A program made the position numbers and the translations under genes. 5,087 bases of DNA, taken from assembly GCA_011524475.1 (NCBI GenBank), contig WTKG01000123.1, forward strand, positions 1-5,087, written 5' to 3'. The notes beneath the pieces are model-generated. The model was not told the origin of the DNA. It saw only the letters and a list, made by a program, of their open reading frames with translations, and made no database searches. Below, in pieces: positions 1-5,087 of the stretch. How positions within the stretch are numbered: the stretch's first letter is position 1; the number at the start of each line of letters is the position of its first letter. This DNA is from Demequinaceae bacterium. GTDB lineage: Bacteria; Actinomycetota; Actinomycetes; Actinomycetales; Demequinaceae.

Positions 1-1
1 C

Positions 2-643
2 TTGCCTGAATATAAAGAACGAATCTATGAGATTCGTGACGATTTTCCTGAGGTTCTCGATATCCCAAATTTCACTCGTACGCTCGACACTATTTTTAAA
101 GACAATGAGCTTGCAGTTCTCAAAATGGATGTGGGTTCTTCCCAAGCGCTTAATGCCAATGTGGACCTTTCCCGCCAATTTGCCCAGGTGGGCTTGTCCT
201 CAAACTACGTAAGTAGAGACGTCAGCAATGTCGTAGCTACATCTGTGACCATGAATTTCGTGGGCACTCGTGATCGAGTGTTCTCAGCGATTTCTGATAT
301 GCAGTTTGGTGATCACCGCTATGTTTTGCCTACAGCGCTGAATATCTCTGCGATCAGCGAGGCTGGTAACCAGTCTGGAATCGCGGTCAAAAAAGGTGAC
401 GTTTCTGTTGAGCTTGTGGTGATGATTTTTACTCTGGATGCCGGCAACGATTCTATTCAGACTCGCCCTGTTGTTCCAGACTGCATTGAGCCTCCAGCGG
501 ATGACGATGGAGCCACCGCTGAGGAGTCAGGCACCGATGTTTCCGTGGAAGATGAAAATGCGGACGAGGCAACCGAATCCTTGCCTCTGTGTTCCGAGGA
601 ATCTTCACTGTCGAACCCAAACATCTTTAACCCGCTTTCTTAA
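2..643 (+). CDS. PilO-like type IV pilus assembly protein, C-terminal part (5' end outside window)
   Basis: The reading frame is open to the left edge, and the TTG at its first visible codon is probably internal, so this is the 3' part of a longer gene. The visible 213 residues begin with a helical, charged stretch containing DFPEV (about 14-18), then a strand-rich region (36-80). A second alpha/beta unit (81-146) includes VTMNFVGTRDRVFSAISDM, followed by strands ending in VELVVMIFTLDA. This resembles the paired ferredoxin-like lobes of PilO, in which a strand, a helix (fitting 'G-x-x-x-x-V-x-x-x-I-x-x-M') and two more strands follow a membrane anchor and coiled coil; both of those would lie upstream of the window. 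Known PilO proteins join PilM and PilN in the inner-membrane alignment complex of type IV pili. Residues 160-200 are an acidic Asp/Glu/Ser-rich tail, probably disordered. The first 120 bases are clearly more A/T-rich than aroC. No strong sequence motif proves the family, so the call is fold-level inference. Confidence 0.5.
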   Translation: MPEYKERIYEIRDDFPEVLDIPNFTRTLDTIFKDNELAVLKMDVGSSQALNANVDLSRQFAQVGLSSNYVSRDVSNVVATSVTMNFVGTRDRVFSAISDMQFGDHRYVLPTALNISAISEAGNQSGIAVKKGDVSVELVVMIFTLDAGNDSIQTRPVVPDCIEPPADDDGATAEESGTDVSVEDENADEATESLPLCSEESSLSNPNIFNPLS

Positions 644-652
644 GGTGTGAGT

Positions 653-671
653 TTGCGTAAGTTCTTCGCAA
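653..671. repeat. Imperfect inverted repeat upstream of aroC
   Basis: TTGCG (653-657) and CGCAA (667-671) are exact inverted copies. Inner AA/TT pairs can extend the stem past a single bulged T. The repeat lies in the 47-base gap between the PilO-like gene and aroC and ends five bases before the aroC ribosome binding site. It could be a small operator or a weak hairpin affecting aroC translation. It has no T-run, so it is not a convincing terminator, and it may be chance. Confidence 0.3.
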
Positions 672-675
672 CCGT

Positions 676-680
676 GGGAG
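676..680 (+). promoter_or_regulatory. aroC ribosome binding site (decides the start)
   Basis: GGGAG lies 10 nt before the ATG at 691 but only 1 nt before the in-frame ATG at 682. The earlier ATG is therefore unlikely to be used. Starting at 691 also gives an N-terminus [12 protein letters not shown] that matches actinobacterial chorismate synthases. Confidence 0.6.
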
Positions 681-690
681 AATGCCAATC

Positions 691-1878
691 ATGCTTCGAT
701 GGTTGACAGCTGGGGAATCCCATGGTCCGGCGTTGGTGGGGACAATAGAAGGAATTCCTGCCGGGGTGCACGTCACCACTGGTGATATCCAAAAGGCGTT
801 GGCGAGGAGACGCGCGGGGTATGGGCGCGGCGCTCGGATGAAGTTCGAGCAGGACGAGATCCGCGTTCTGTCCGGAGTGAGGCATGGTCTCACGCAAGGC
901 GGACCCATCGCGATCGAAATTGCTAACACAGAGTGGCCTAAATGGGAGCAGGTGATGTCTTCCGATCCAGTAGATGAAGACTCCCTCACCGGGGCAAGGT
1001 CAGCTCCGTTGACAAGACCCCGTCCTGGCCACGCCGATCTTGTCGGGATGACGAAGTTTGGGTTTGAGGATGCGAGGCCCGTACTGGAACGGGCATCTGC
1101 TCGCGAAACTGCTGCGAGGGTTGCTGTGGGGACAGTGGCAGAACTTTTCTTGGCTCAAGCTCTCGGAGTTCGCGTGGTCTCTCATGTGGTGGCTATCGGA
1201 GATGTTCACGTACCTGACGATGCGGATCTTCCACTCTTCACGGATACGGAGGCTTTAGATAACGACCCCGTGCGGTGTTTTCACCATCAGACCTCTCAAC
1301 GCATGGTGCAAGAAATTGATGAATGTAAGAAAGACGGAGACACCCTTGGTGGTGTTGTCGAAGTGATTGCCTATGACGTGCCGGTAGGTCTCGGGAGCCA
1401 TGTCCACTGGGATACCCGACTTGACGGGCGCTTAGCGGCAGCACTGATGAGCATTCAGGCAATGAAGGGAGTGGAAGTGGGAGATGGTTTTCGCACCGCC
1501 TCCCGTAGAGGTTCCGCAGCACATGACGAAATTGAGTACAACGCTGAGGGGAAGATCGCCCGGCGCACCAATCGCGCAGGAGGACTTGAGGGGGGCATGA
1601 CCAATGGTGCTCCCGTGCGTGTGCGGGCCGCGATGAAGCCCATCAGTACAGTCCCGCGTGCCTTGGACACGATTGATGCTGCGACGGGGCAGCCGGCTCA
1701 GGCAATTCATCAGCGTAGTGATGTGTGTGCGGTGCCTCCAGCCGCGGTAGTAGCCCAATCAATGGTGGCATTAACAATTGCGGGTGCTGCTCTCGAAAAA
1801 TTCGGAGGCGATTCGGTGGCGGAAGTGATGCGCAATCTCGAGGCCTACCGAAACTCCATCCCACAGGAATTGCAATAG
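691..1878 (+). CDS. aroC: Chorismate synthase
   Basis: AroC (EC 4.2.3.5) converts 5-enolpyruvylshikimate-3-phosphate to chorismate in the cytoplasm, using reduced FMN; it is the last step of the shikimate pathway. The product is 395 residues from the ATG at 691, normal for the actinobacterial form. Family blocks are present in order: GESHG (8-12, first catalytic His), [12 protein letters not shown] (39-50), [17 protein letters not shown] (70-86), RPRPGHAD (109-116), the second signature [16 protein letters not shown] (133-148), KKDGDTLGG (213-221), [12 protein letters not shown] (264-275), [14 protein letters not shown] (293-306), [15 protein letters not shown] (313-327) and the third signature beginning [10 protein letters not shown] (340-349). 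One position in that last block differs from the usual Glu (Gln356). The in-frame ATG at 682 would add three residues but fits the ribosome binding site poorly. aroK follows two bases after the stop, so the two genes are almost certainly cotranscribed. Confidence 0.97.
   Translation: MLRWLTAGESHGPALVGTIEGIPAGVHVTTGDIQKALARRRAGYGRGARMKFEQDEIRVLSGVRHGLTQGGPIAIEIANTEWPKWEQVMSSDPVDEDSLTGARSAPLTRPRPGHADLVGMTKFGFEDARPVLERASARETAARVAVGTVAELFLAQALGVRVVSHVVAIGDVHVPDDADLPLFTDTEALDNDPVRCFHHQTSQRMVQEIDECKKDGDTLGGVVEVIAYDVPVGLGSHVHWDTRLDGRLAAALMSIQAMKGVEVGDGFRTASRRGSAAHDEIEYNAEGKIARRTNRAGGLEGGMTNGAPVRVRAAMKPISTVPRALDTIDAATGQPAQAIHQRSDVCAVPPAAVVAQSMVALTIAGAALEKFGGDSVAEVMRNLEAYRNSIPQELQ
1865..1869 (+). promoter_or_regulatory. 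aroK ribosome binding site inside the aroC end
   Basis: AGGAA lies within the last codons of aroC, 11 nt before the GTG at 1881. It is modest in strength and rather far. With the aroC stop only 2 nt from the aroK start, translational coupling probably contributes. Confidence 0.45.
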
Positions 1879-1880
1879 AC

Positions 1881-2396
1881 GTGCCTCCTCGCCTTGTATT
1901 GATAGGCCCTCCTGGAGCAGGTAAAACGTCTATTGCACGAGAGTTAGGCGTCCTGTGGAACCTTCCGGTCTGCGATACCGACCACGAAGTTGAGCGTGAT
2001 GCCGGTATGGATGTGGCGTCGATTTTTGTGCAACAAGGAGAAGCCGAGTTTAGGCGCCTTGAACGGAAGCATGTAGGCGCTGCGCTTCGTTCTCAAGATG
2101 GTGTCGTGGCACTCGGAGGAGGTGCAGTTCTTGACAAAACGACGCAGAAAGACCTTGAAAAATATGTCGTTGCAGGAGGCAATGTTGCCTACGTGCAGGT
2201 CAGCCTCAACGTTGCTGCGTCCAGGGTGGGCTTCGATAAGGCTCGCCCCTTACTTGTGGGGAATCCGCGCCAACAGTGGAGAGCATTGATGGAAATTCGT
2301 GAGCCTATTTACACCAGCCTGGCTACCCTGACAGTCACGACCGACGAGCTCTCTCCGCAGGCGGCAGCACACGACATAGCGAGGCGTTTATCGTGA
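1881..2396 (+). CDS. aroK: Shikimate kinase
   Basis: AroK (EC 2.7.1.71) phosphorylates shikimate at the 3-hydroxyl using ATP. The GTG at 1881 gives a 171-residue protein, the normal length, with Walker A close to the N-terminus as in the family. The P-loop is GPPGAGKTS (9-17). Shikimate contacts are visible at D34 (in DTD, 32-34), R58 (in EFRRLE, 56-61) and GGG (79-81). The lid arginine is R122 in ARPLL (121-125), and a second conserved Arg is R140 in REPIY. The frame is open upstream into aroC and includes an ATG at 1725, but that would add 52 residues encoded inside aroC, so the short start is preferred. The gene overlaps aroB by 4 nt (GTGA). In some relatives aroK and aroB are fused; here they are separate but tightly coupled. 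Confidence 0.95.
   Translation: MPPRLVLIGPPGAGKTSIARELGVLWNLPVCDTDHEVERDAGMDVASIFVQQGEAEFRRLERKHVGAALRSQDGVVALGGGAVLDKTTQKDLEKYVVAGGNVAYVQVSLNVAASRVGFDKARPLLVGNPRQQWRALMEIREPIYTSLATLTVTTDELSPQAAAHDIARRLS
2381..2384 (+). promoter_or_regulatory. aroB ribosome binding site inside the aroK end
   Basis: GAGG sits 8 nt before the GTG start at 2393, inside the last aroK codons. It supports that start over the out-of-frame ATG at 2398. Confidence 0.5.
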
Positions 2397-3520
2397 CATG
2401 GAAGACATCTGTACAGACAGAGAATCCTTACGTCGTTACGGTAGGGCGCGATCTCACGGCGTCCTTAGTGGAAAATTTCCCTGACGACGCCTCTCAGGTG
2501 TTGATTGTGCATAGCGCCCCACTCACGGGGCGAGTGCACGCCCTTACTCAAGCATTGAAAGATGCAGGACGAACGGTAGTGACAGCAGAGGTTCCGGATG
2601 CTGAACTCGGGAAAACGGCAGAAGTCGCTGCTTTTTGTTGGAAAGTTTTAGGTCAAAGCAATTTCACTCGCACCGACGTGGTGATGGGTGTGGGCGGCGG
2701 AGCGGTCACAGACCTAGCAGGTTTCGTCGCCGCATCATGGTTACGCGGAGTGCGATGCATCCAGGTTCCTACGACCGTTCTTGCCATGGTGGATGCCGCG
2801 GTGGGAGGCAAAACGGGAATTAACACTGCAGAGGGTAAAAATCTCGTGGGGGCTTTTCACGAGCCGGTGTCTGTGTGGTGCGACGTTACGTACCTGGAGA
2901 CGTTGCCGCGCAACGATGTTGTCGCAGGACTTGCGGAAGTAGTGAAAGCAGGTTTTATCTCAAACCCCGAAATTCTTGAGATAGTTCGTGAAGCGACACC
3001 GCTGCTTGCCTCTAATACGAGCTCTCCTGAGCGTGACTCCAGTGGTGATTCCAGCGTGCTCCCCGTGGAAGCAATTGACGCCTTGTTACCTGCGCTCCAT
3101 AAAGCTATTGAGGTCAAGGCCGCCGTGGTTGCCACAGACTTCCGTGAATCGTATGCACGTGAAATTTTGAACTATGGGCATACCTTGGGCCATGCGATTG
3201 AGTACGTAGAACGTTATTCCTGGCGTCATGGCGCGGCAGTATCAGTAGGGATGGTCTTCGCGGCAGAGTTATCGTTTCTGCACGGCAAGCTGGGGGAAGA
3301 AGAGGTGGCCGCACATCGTGACATCCTCACGGCGCTGGGCCTTCCTGTGTCATACCCCTCTGGTCGTTGGGATCAGTTATACGAGGCGATGCAACGTGAC
3401 AAGAAAACTCGTGGCGCCACGTTGAGATTCGTAGTGTTAGACGCTATTGGGCGCCCCTCGCGCGTGGAAGGCCCTGACCCAGCCCTGCTTACTGCTGCGT
3501 ATGCCACGGTTTCGAACTGA
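2393..3520 (+). CDS. aroB: 3-dehydroquinate synthase
   Basis: AroB (EC 4.2.3.4) cyclises DAHP to 3-dehydroquinate using a bound NAD+ and a divalent metal, usually zinc; it is the second shikimate-pathway step. The GTG start gives 375 residues, somewhat longer than the usual 350-365. Visible blocks are PDAELGKT (68-75), the NAD-binding GVGGGAVTDLAGF (99-111), WLRGVRCIQVPTT (116-128), DAAVGGKTGIN (134-144) and GKNLVGAFHEP (148-158). Metal ligands by family position are E182 (GLAEVVKAG), H263 (NYGHTLGHAIE) and H279 (WRHGAAVSVGM). DKKTRG (336-341) and LRFVVLD (344-350) close the C-terminal domain. The extra length comes largely from a Ser/Asp-rich insertion of roughly 18 residues around 206-224, between the helix after E182 and the VKAAVV helix. 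The start overlaps the aroK stop by 4 nt. The 72 bases after the stop contain no convincing terminator. Confidence 0.96.
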   Translation: MTWKTSVQTENPYVVTVGRDLTASLVENFPDDASQVLIVHSAPLTGRVHALTQALKDAGRTVVTAEVPDAELGKTAEVAAFCWKVLGQSNFTRTDVVMGVGGGAVTDLAGFVAASWLRGVRCIQVPTTVLAMVDAAVGGKTGINTAEGKNLVGAFHEPVSVWCDVTYLETLPRNDVVAGLAEVVKAGFISNPEILEIVREATPLLASNTSSPERDSSGDSSVLPVEAIDALLPALHKAIEVKAAVVATDFRESYAREILNYGHTLGHAIEYVERYSWRHGAAVSVGMVFAAELSFLHGKLGEEEVAAHRDILTALGLPVSYPSGRWDQLYEAMQRDKKTRGATLRFVVLDAIGRPSRVEGPDPALLTAAYATVSN

Positions 3521-3558
3521 CCAGGGGATGCCAGGTTCTCTTGTTTCTCGTGTGATGG

Positions 3559-3593
3559 TTGTGCAGAGAGTAACGCCCGCTAGCCTGTAACCA
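3559..3593 (+). promoter_or_regulatory. Candidate promoter for a leaderless aroQ transcript
   Basis: TAGCCT (3581-3586) fits the actinobacterial -10 pattern TANNNT. TTGTGC (3559-3564) is a weak -35 candidate at a 16-nt spacing. With the -10 in this place, transcription would start at about 3593, the A of the aroQ ATG. The absence of any Shine-Dalgarno in the preceding 20 bases agrees with a leaderless mRNA. The motif is short, so this is inference. Confidence 0.5.
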
Positions 3594-4039
3594 TGACCAA
3601 CGTTGTCGTGCTTAACGGCCCTAATCTGGGGCGCTTGGGTACTCGCCAGCCTGATGTGTATGGCACCACCACATATGAATCACTCGTGCAGTCCCTCCAT
3701 TCATGGGGGGAGGACAGAGGCATGAGTGTCGAGGTGCGCCAAACAGATGACGAAGAGACGCTGGCAATGTGGCTCACAGAAGCGGCACGCGCACGTGTGC
3801 ACGTCGTCTTGAACGCTGCTGCATTTACTCACTATTCGCGTGCAGTGGCGGAGGCTTGCGCAAAAGTTCACGCCAGTGGCGTAGTACTGGTGGAAGTGCA
3901 CATTAGTAATCCGCATGCGCGGGAAAGGTTTAGGCATACTTCGGTGGTGTCAGGAGTCGCGACTGGAGTCATCTCCGGCTTTGGTACGGATAGTTATCGT
4001 TTGGCGCTGGAGGCAGTAGCCGCACGGACTCCACAGTAG
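3593..4039 (+). CDS. aroQ: Type II 3-dehydroquinate dehydratase
   Basis: AroQ (EC 4.2.1.10) removes water from 3-dehydroquinate to give 3-dehydroshikimate by trans-elimination; the type II enzyme is a small dodecameric flavodoxin-like fold. The product has 148 residues, the standard size. [18 protein letters not shown] (7-24) holds the flexible catalytic loop with R18 and Y23. N74 and H80 lie in NAAAFTHYS (74-82), and [14 protein letters not shown] (101-114) carries H103, R110 and R114. [13 protein letters not shown] (123-135) is the C-terminal block. Two normally conserved stretches are altered: the NPGA/NAGG-type turn reads NAAA, and the RQSN-type motif reads RQTD. The start is certain because an in-frame TAG lies at 3581-3583, only 9 bases before the ATG. 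No ribosome binding site is visible, which suggests a leaderless message. It takes the product of AroB, whose gene is 72 bases upstream. Confidence 0.95.
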   Translation: MTNVVVLNGPNLGRLGTRQPDVYGTTTYESLVQSLHSWGEDRGMSVEVRQTDDEETLAMWLTEAARARVHVVLNAAAFTHYSRAVAEACAKVHASGVVLVEVHISNPHARERFRHTSVVSGVATGVISGFGTDSYRLALEAVAARTPQ

Positions 4040-4044
4040 AGTCC
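4026..4044 (+). terminator. Hairpin spanning the aroQ stop, possible weak terminator
   Basis: GGACTC (4026-4031) and GAGTCC (4039-4044) form a perfect 6-bp stem with a 7-nt loop that contains most of the aroQ stop codon. The bases after it are pyrimidine-rich (CTTCCC) but not a T-run, so intrinsic termination would be weak. Its position just before a candidate efp promoter fits a transcription-unit boundary. Confidence 0.3.
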
Positions 4045-4051
4045 CTTCCCG

Positions 4052-4057
4052 TACGAT
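4052..4057 (+). promoter_or_regulatory. Candidate -10 element for efp-nusB
   Basis: TACGAT matches TANNNT with good ends. It would place the transcript start near 4064-4065, giving a 5' leader of about 37 nt that contains the efp ribosome binding site. No good -35 hexamer is seen at the usual spacing. Confidence 0.4.
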
Positions 4058-4087
4058 GGTGCGCAGTATGTGCCGTCACTCACCCTA

Positions 4088-4095
4088 GAAAAGGA
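4088..4095 (+). promoter_or_regulatory. Strong efp ribosome binding site
   Basis: GAAAAGGA ends 6 nt before the GTG at 4102. It is the best-placed purine-rich site in the window and fixes that GTG as the efp start, which also gives the standard EF-P length. Confidence 0.75.
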
Positions 4096-4101
4096 CACCT
4101 C

Positions 4102-4665
4102 GTGGCAACCTCTAACGACATCAAGAACGGTTCGGTCCTGAATTTGGATGGCCAGTTATGGTCCGTCGTGGAATTCCAGCATGTGAAACCAGGCAAGGGT
4201 GGGGCCTTTGTGCGCACCAAACTTAAGAACGTGTTGTCGGGAAAGGTCGTGGACAAGACGTTCAATGCAGGCATCAAAGTGGAATTCGAAACCGTGGACC
4301 GTCGCGATATGCAGTACCTCTATTTTGACGGCACCAGCTATATCTTTATGGATCCGGATAGCTTCGATCAGGTTCCTGTGAGCCCTGAAGTGATGGGCAG
4401 CGCTACCGATTACCTCCTTGAAAATGAGGTGGCAGTGATCGGTTCGCACAACGCAAACCCTATTTTTATCGAGTTGCCAGCCTCGGTGGTGCTCACCGTT
4501 ACGCACACGGAGCCGGGCCTTCAAGGAGACCGCTCGAGTGGTGGCACAAAACCAGCGACGGTGGAGACGGGCTTGGATATTCAGGTACCGCTCTTTCTTG
4601 AAGAAGGCACCAAGGTGAAAGTAGATACCCGTTCGGGTGAATACTTGTCGCGCGTCAAAGACTAA
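4102..4665 (+). CDS. efp: Elongation factor P
   Basis: EF-P binds between the ribosomal P and E sites and promotes peptide-bond formation on polyproline stretches. The 187-residue product from GTG has the normal length and the three beta-barrel domains: KOW-like domain I (about 1-63, with [18 protein letters not shown]), domain II (about 67-126, with [15 protein letters not shown]), and OB-fold domain III (about 130-186). Domain III has EPGLQGD (137-143), the family signature from K150 to G169 (KPAT...G...VP...G) and [11 protein letters not shown] (175-185). The tip of domain I reads [10 protein letters not shown] (27-36), with K32 as the residue that reaches the peptidyl-transferase centre. 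In the actinobacterial subfamily described as working without modification, the loop is PGKGP; here the last position is Gly34. No modification enzyme (EpmA/EpmB, EarP or YmfI type) is encoded nearby. The stop overlaps the nusB start by one base (TAATG). Confidence 0.97.
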   Translation: MATSNDIKNGSVLNLDGQLWSVVEFQHVKPGKGGAFVRTKLKNVLSGKVVDKTFNAGIKVEFETVDRRDMQYLYFDGTSYIFMDPDSFDQVPVSPEVMGSATDYLLENEVAVIGSHNANPIFIELPASVVLTVTHTEPGLQGDRSSGGTKPATVETGLDIQVPLFLEEGTKVKVDTRSGEYLSRVKD

Positions 4666-5087
4666 TGAGCGCACGTTCCAAGGCCCGCGCGCGGGCAGTC
4701 GCTGTCCTTTTTGAGGCAGATGCCCGAGGAGTCCCCTTGGGAGAAGTGCTGGAAGAAAGAATTCAACATCCCGGTGCGGAGACCCCCTTGCCGGAGTATG
4801 CGCGCACAGTACTCACGGGAGTGGCCGCGCACTACGTGGAACTCAACAACATGATCGAAACGCATGCCTCTCGGCAACTTTCACGGATGGCGTCGGTTGA
4901 TCGTGCGATCGCCAGGTTGGGAGTATGGGAAATCATGTATGCCACTGACGTCCCCACAGCAGTAGCAGTGTCGGAGGCTGCCAGCCTTGCGGAACGTTTA
5001 TCTACGGAGGAATCTGCCGGGTATGTCTCTGGACTGCTCGGAGGAATAGCGACAGCGGTCGCTACCCGCGCTGTGTCGGAACAGGAC
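4665..5087 (+). CDS. nusB: Transcription antitermination factor NusB (3' end outside window)
   Basis: NusB pairs with NusE (ribosomal protein S10) and binds boxA RNA to assemble antitermination complexes on rRNA operons. The frame opens at the ATG overlapping the efp stop (TAATG) and stays open for 141 codons to the window edge. Few or tens of residues may be missing, given the usual family length. The all-helical pattern is visible: ARSKARARAVAVLFEAD (3-19), the first helix with the basic RNA-binding surface; PLPEYARTVLTGV (41-53); RMASVDRAIARLGVWEI (74-90); DVPTAVAVSEAASLAERLS (95-113); and SAGYVSGLLGGIA (117-129). Two departures from the family are the lost Trp before the RMASVDR block and Ser122 where FVNG normally has Asn. 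No Shine-Dalgarno precedes the ATG, so translation probably depends on coupling to efp. Confidence 0.93.
   Translation, partial: MSARSKARARAVAVLFEADARGVPLGEVLEERIQHPGAETPLPEYARTVLTGVAAHYVELNNMIETHASRQLSRMASVDRAIARLGVWEIMYATDVPTAVAVSEAASLAERLSTEESAGYVSGLLGGIATAVATRAVSEQD

Noticed and set aside
658..663. TAAGTT as a -10 element for aroC
   Set aside because: It fits TANNNT, but no -35 sequence is found at the right distance and the bases are already part of the inverted repeat; the pattern is too loose to claim.
682..690. aroC start at the ATG at 682
   Set aside because: The GGGAG would be only 1 nt away, and the extra three residues are not part of the usual N-terminus MLRW.
627..989. 120-codon open frame on the minus strand opposite the aroC start
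   Set aside because: It is antisense to strongly conserved AroC sequence, has no family features, and crosses the gap only because stops are absent by chance.
1725..1880. Longer aroK start at the ATG at 1725
   Set aside because: It would add 52 residues read from aroC in another frame; shikimate kinases begin just before the P-loop, which fits the GTG at 1881.
3521..3592. Terminator after aroB
   Set aside because: Only a direct repeat (CCAGG at 3521-3525 and 3531-3535) and a weak, long-looped pairing are present; there is no stable stem followed by a T-run.
4156..4674. 172-codon open frame on the minus strand opposite efp
   Set aside because: It lies almost wholly antisense to a clear EF-P gene, shows no recognisable domain, and its length is explained by the codon bias of efp.
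1..5087. An undescribed defence, mobile or RNA-based system
   Set aside because: All six genes with a clear match are housekeeping genes in a known order, and the gaps are too short (at most 72 bases) to hide another gene; no repeats or mobile-element ends are visible.

Overview
The window looks like a chromosomal housekeeping segment from an actinobacterium of moderate GC, plausibly in or near Actinomycetaceae. The evidence is protein-level resemblance of AroC, AroK, AroB and AroQ to actinobacterial homologues (long shared blocks with the mycobacterial proteins), frequent GTG starts, and the gene order aroC-aroK-aroB-aroQ-efp-nusB. All genes are on the + strand and tightly packed; no gene-free stretch exceeds about 75 bases.

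Layout: (1) 2-643 is the C-terminal part of a gene whose start lies outside the window. Its predicted fold resembles the periplasmic part of the type IV pilus protein PilO, followed by an acidic low-complexity tail. (2) 691-3520 is a compact shikimate cluster: chorismate synthase (aroC), shikimate kinase (aroK, starting 2 nt after the aroC stop) and 3-dehydroquinate synthase (aroB, overlapping aroK by 4 nt). (3) 3593-4039 is a type II 3-dehydroquinase (aroQ). It has no visible Shine-Dalgarno and a -10-like TAGCCT placed so that transcription would start at the A of its ATG, so it is probably leaderless. (4) 4102-4665 is elongation factor P (efp) with a strong ribosome binding site and its own candidate promoter, overlapping by one base with (5) nusB, which runs off the right edge.

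Together AroB, AroQ, AroK and AroC supply four of the seven steps from erythrose-4-phosphate plus PEP to chorismate; DAHP synthase, AroE and AroA are not in the window. EF-P rescues ribosomes stalled on polyproline stretches, and NusB acts in rRNA antitermination.

I see no mobile element, CRISPR array, RNA gene or undescribed defence-like system. The interest is in small departures from family norms: the EF-P tip loop (PGKGG rather than the actinobacterial PGKGP), a Ser-rich insertion in AroB, altered conserved positions in AroQ, AroC and NusB, the leaderless aroQ, and the pilus-shikimate adjacency. Family comparisons are from memory, not from database searches.
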